Source of the DNA: Candidatus Parabacteroides intestinavium
GTDB lineage: Bacteria > Bacteroidota > Bacteroidia > Bacteroidales > Tannerellaceae
Reading direction: 5' to 3'
DNA length: 7,470 nt
Assembly: GCA_019118725.1 (NCBI GenBank)
Contig: DWYO01000281.1
Location: 1-7,470 of the forward strand
Shown here piece after piece: positions 7,253 through 7,470 of this stretch. The translations under genes were made by a program, and so were the position numbers. The notes beneath the pieces were generated by a model. That model did no database searches. It was not told the DNA's origin and worked only from the letters and a program-made list of their open reading frames with translations. Position 1 is the stretch's first letter, and each line of letters starts with the position of its first letter.

Positions 7253-7345
7253 AAACGCCGGCAAACATAGGCATAAACGAAATCAAAGATAGGCATAAAC
7301 GGAAGACAGACAATCCTTTCGGAAAAGAGAAATAAACATAGGCAT
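7223..7345. repeat. Phased ATAGGCAT repeat array between divergent promoters
   Basis: Three direct copies of AAACATAGGCATAAACG start at 7241, 7263 and 7285 (the third has G for C at its fourth base), an exact 22-bp period with 5-bp unrelated spacers. A fourth partial copy, AAACATAGGCAT, lies at 7334-7345. An inverted copy lies at 7223-7233 (ATGCCTATCTT), an 11-bp perfect inverse of part of the third copy. The octamer cores start at 7223 (inverted), 7245, 7267, 7289 and 7338, so the first four share one 22-bp phase, close to two helical turns. The outermost copies lie 40 bp (left) and 43 bp (right) before the -7 boxes of the two outward-facing promoters, each oriented towards its own promoter. 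This looks like an operator array for a single DNA-binding protein. I do not recognise the factor. Confidence 0.8.
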
Positions 7346-7365
7346 GAGATTTTTGCCTCTGCCTC

Positions 7366-7396
7366 TTGATTGCCTTTATTATTTGTCTTACTTTTG
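7366..7396 (+). promoter_or_regulatory. Promoter of the right-edge gene (-33 and -7 elements)
   Basis: TTG at 7366-7368, a 20-bp spacer, then TACTTTTG at 7389-7396, matching the Bacteroides pattern TTTG-N19-21-TAnnTTTG. The predicted start is about 7401-7404, leaving a leader of under 20 nt before the ATG at 7421, with no Shine-Dalgarno. A 6-bp tandem duplication, GCCTCT twice (7355-7366), abuts and overlaps the -33 element. Confidence 0.7.
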
Positions 7397-7420
7397 TGGG
7401 AAAACCCATACACATAACAC

Positions 7421-7470
7421 ATGGAAAATTTCATAAACAAAGACTTCATGCTGACCAACGAGGTCGCAAA
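7421..7470 (+). CDS. uxaC: Partial gene, N-terminus resembling glucuronate isomerase (UxaC)
   Basis: From the ATG at 7421 an open frame runs to the window edge, giving about 16 residues, MENFINKDFMLTNEVA. The pattern M-x-x-F-[MI]-x-x-[DN]-F-[LM]-L-x-x-[ED]-x-A fits the start of uronate isomerases (E. coli UxaC begins MTPFMTEDFLLDTEFA), which interconvert glucuronate/fructuronate and galacturonate/tagaturonate in the cytoplasm. A good promoter lies 24 bp upstream. The call rests on so few residues that it is provisional. The gene is divergent from the amylase operon and shares its control region. Confidence 0.55.
   Translation, partial: MENFINKDFMLTNEVA

Noticed and set aside
7241..7301. Possible CRISPR array
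   Set aside because: Repeats are 17 bp with only 5-bp spacers and no cas genes nearby, far from CRISPR dimensions.
7192..7458. Minus-strand 88-codon open frame across the repeat array
   Set aside because: Low-complexity, cysteine/phenylalanine-rich translation of repeats that overlaps both promoters and the start of the right-edge gene; no family resemblance.

Overview
The window looks like a chromosomal segment from a Bacteroidales species (Bacteroides or Parabacteroides type). The evidence is: near-perfect Bacteroides -7 promoter boxes (TAnnTTTG) before the tRNA, the membrane-protein operon and the right-edge gene; AT-rich leaders with little or no Shine-Dalgarno; a lipoprotein/propeller family that I associate with Bacteroidota; and moderate GC. 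I see no transposase, integrase or plasmid gene. The content looks like core and metabolic genes.

Layout. (1) Positions 53-2270, minus strand: argB (acylglutamate kinase) followed, after 4 bp, by a tandem ABC ATPase of the ModF/PhrA type. (2) Positions 2348-2420, plus strand: tRNA-Gly with anticodon CCC, carrying its own -7 box just upstream. (3) Positions 2462-7154, minus strand: a tight three-gene operon. Its order is a multi-spanning membrane protein with a helical C-terminal half (probably DUF6057), a lipoprotein with one CxxCH haem-binding motif and a TolB/PD40-type beta-propeller (1 bp gap), and a secreted GH13 alpha-amylase resembling Bacillus AmyE (18 bp gap). (4) Positions 7155-7420: a divergent control region with two convincing -7 boxes facing outwards and a phased array of ATAGGCAT repeats between them. 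(5) Positions 7421-7470, plus strand: the first codons of a gene whose start fits glucuronate isomerase (uxaC), cut by the window edge.

How they fit together. ArgB belongs to arginine synthesis. The amylase makes malto-oligosaccharides from starch-like glucans. The membrane protein and the putative haem lipoprotein before it have no assigned function, and their shared operon is the least explained gene content here. The most distinctive non-coding signal is the repeat array between the divergent promoters. Four copies of the octamer sit at exact 22-bp steps, the first inverted, with a fifth copy further right. The outermost copy on each side lies 40-43 bp before the -7 box of the promoter on that side and points towards it. 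That geometry suggests one regulator controlling both the amylase operon and the putative uronate gene, which I infer and have not shown.
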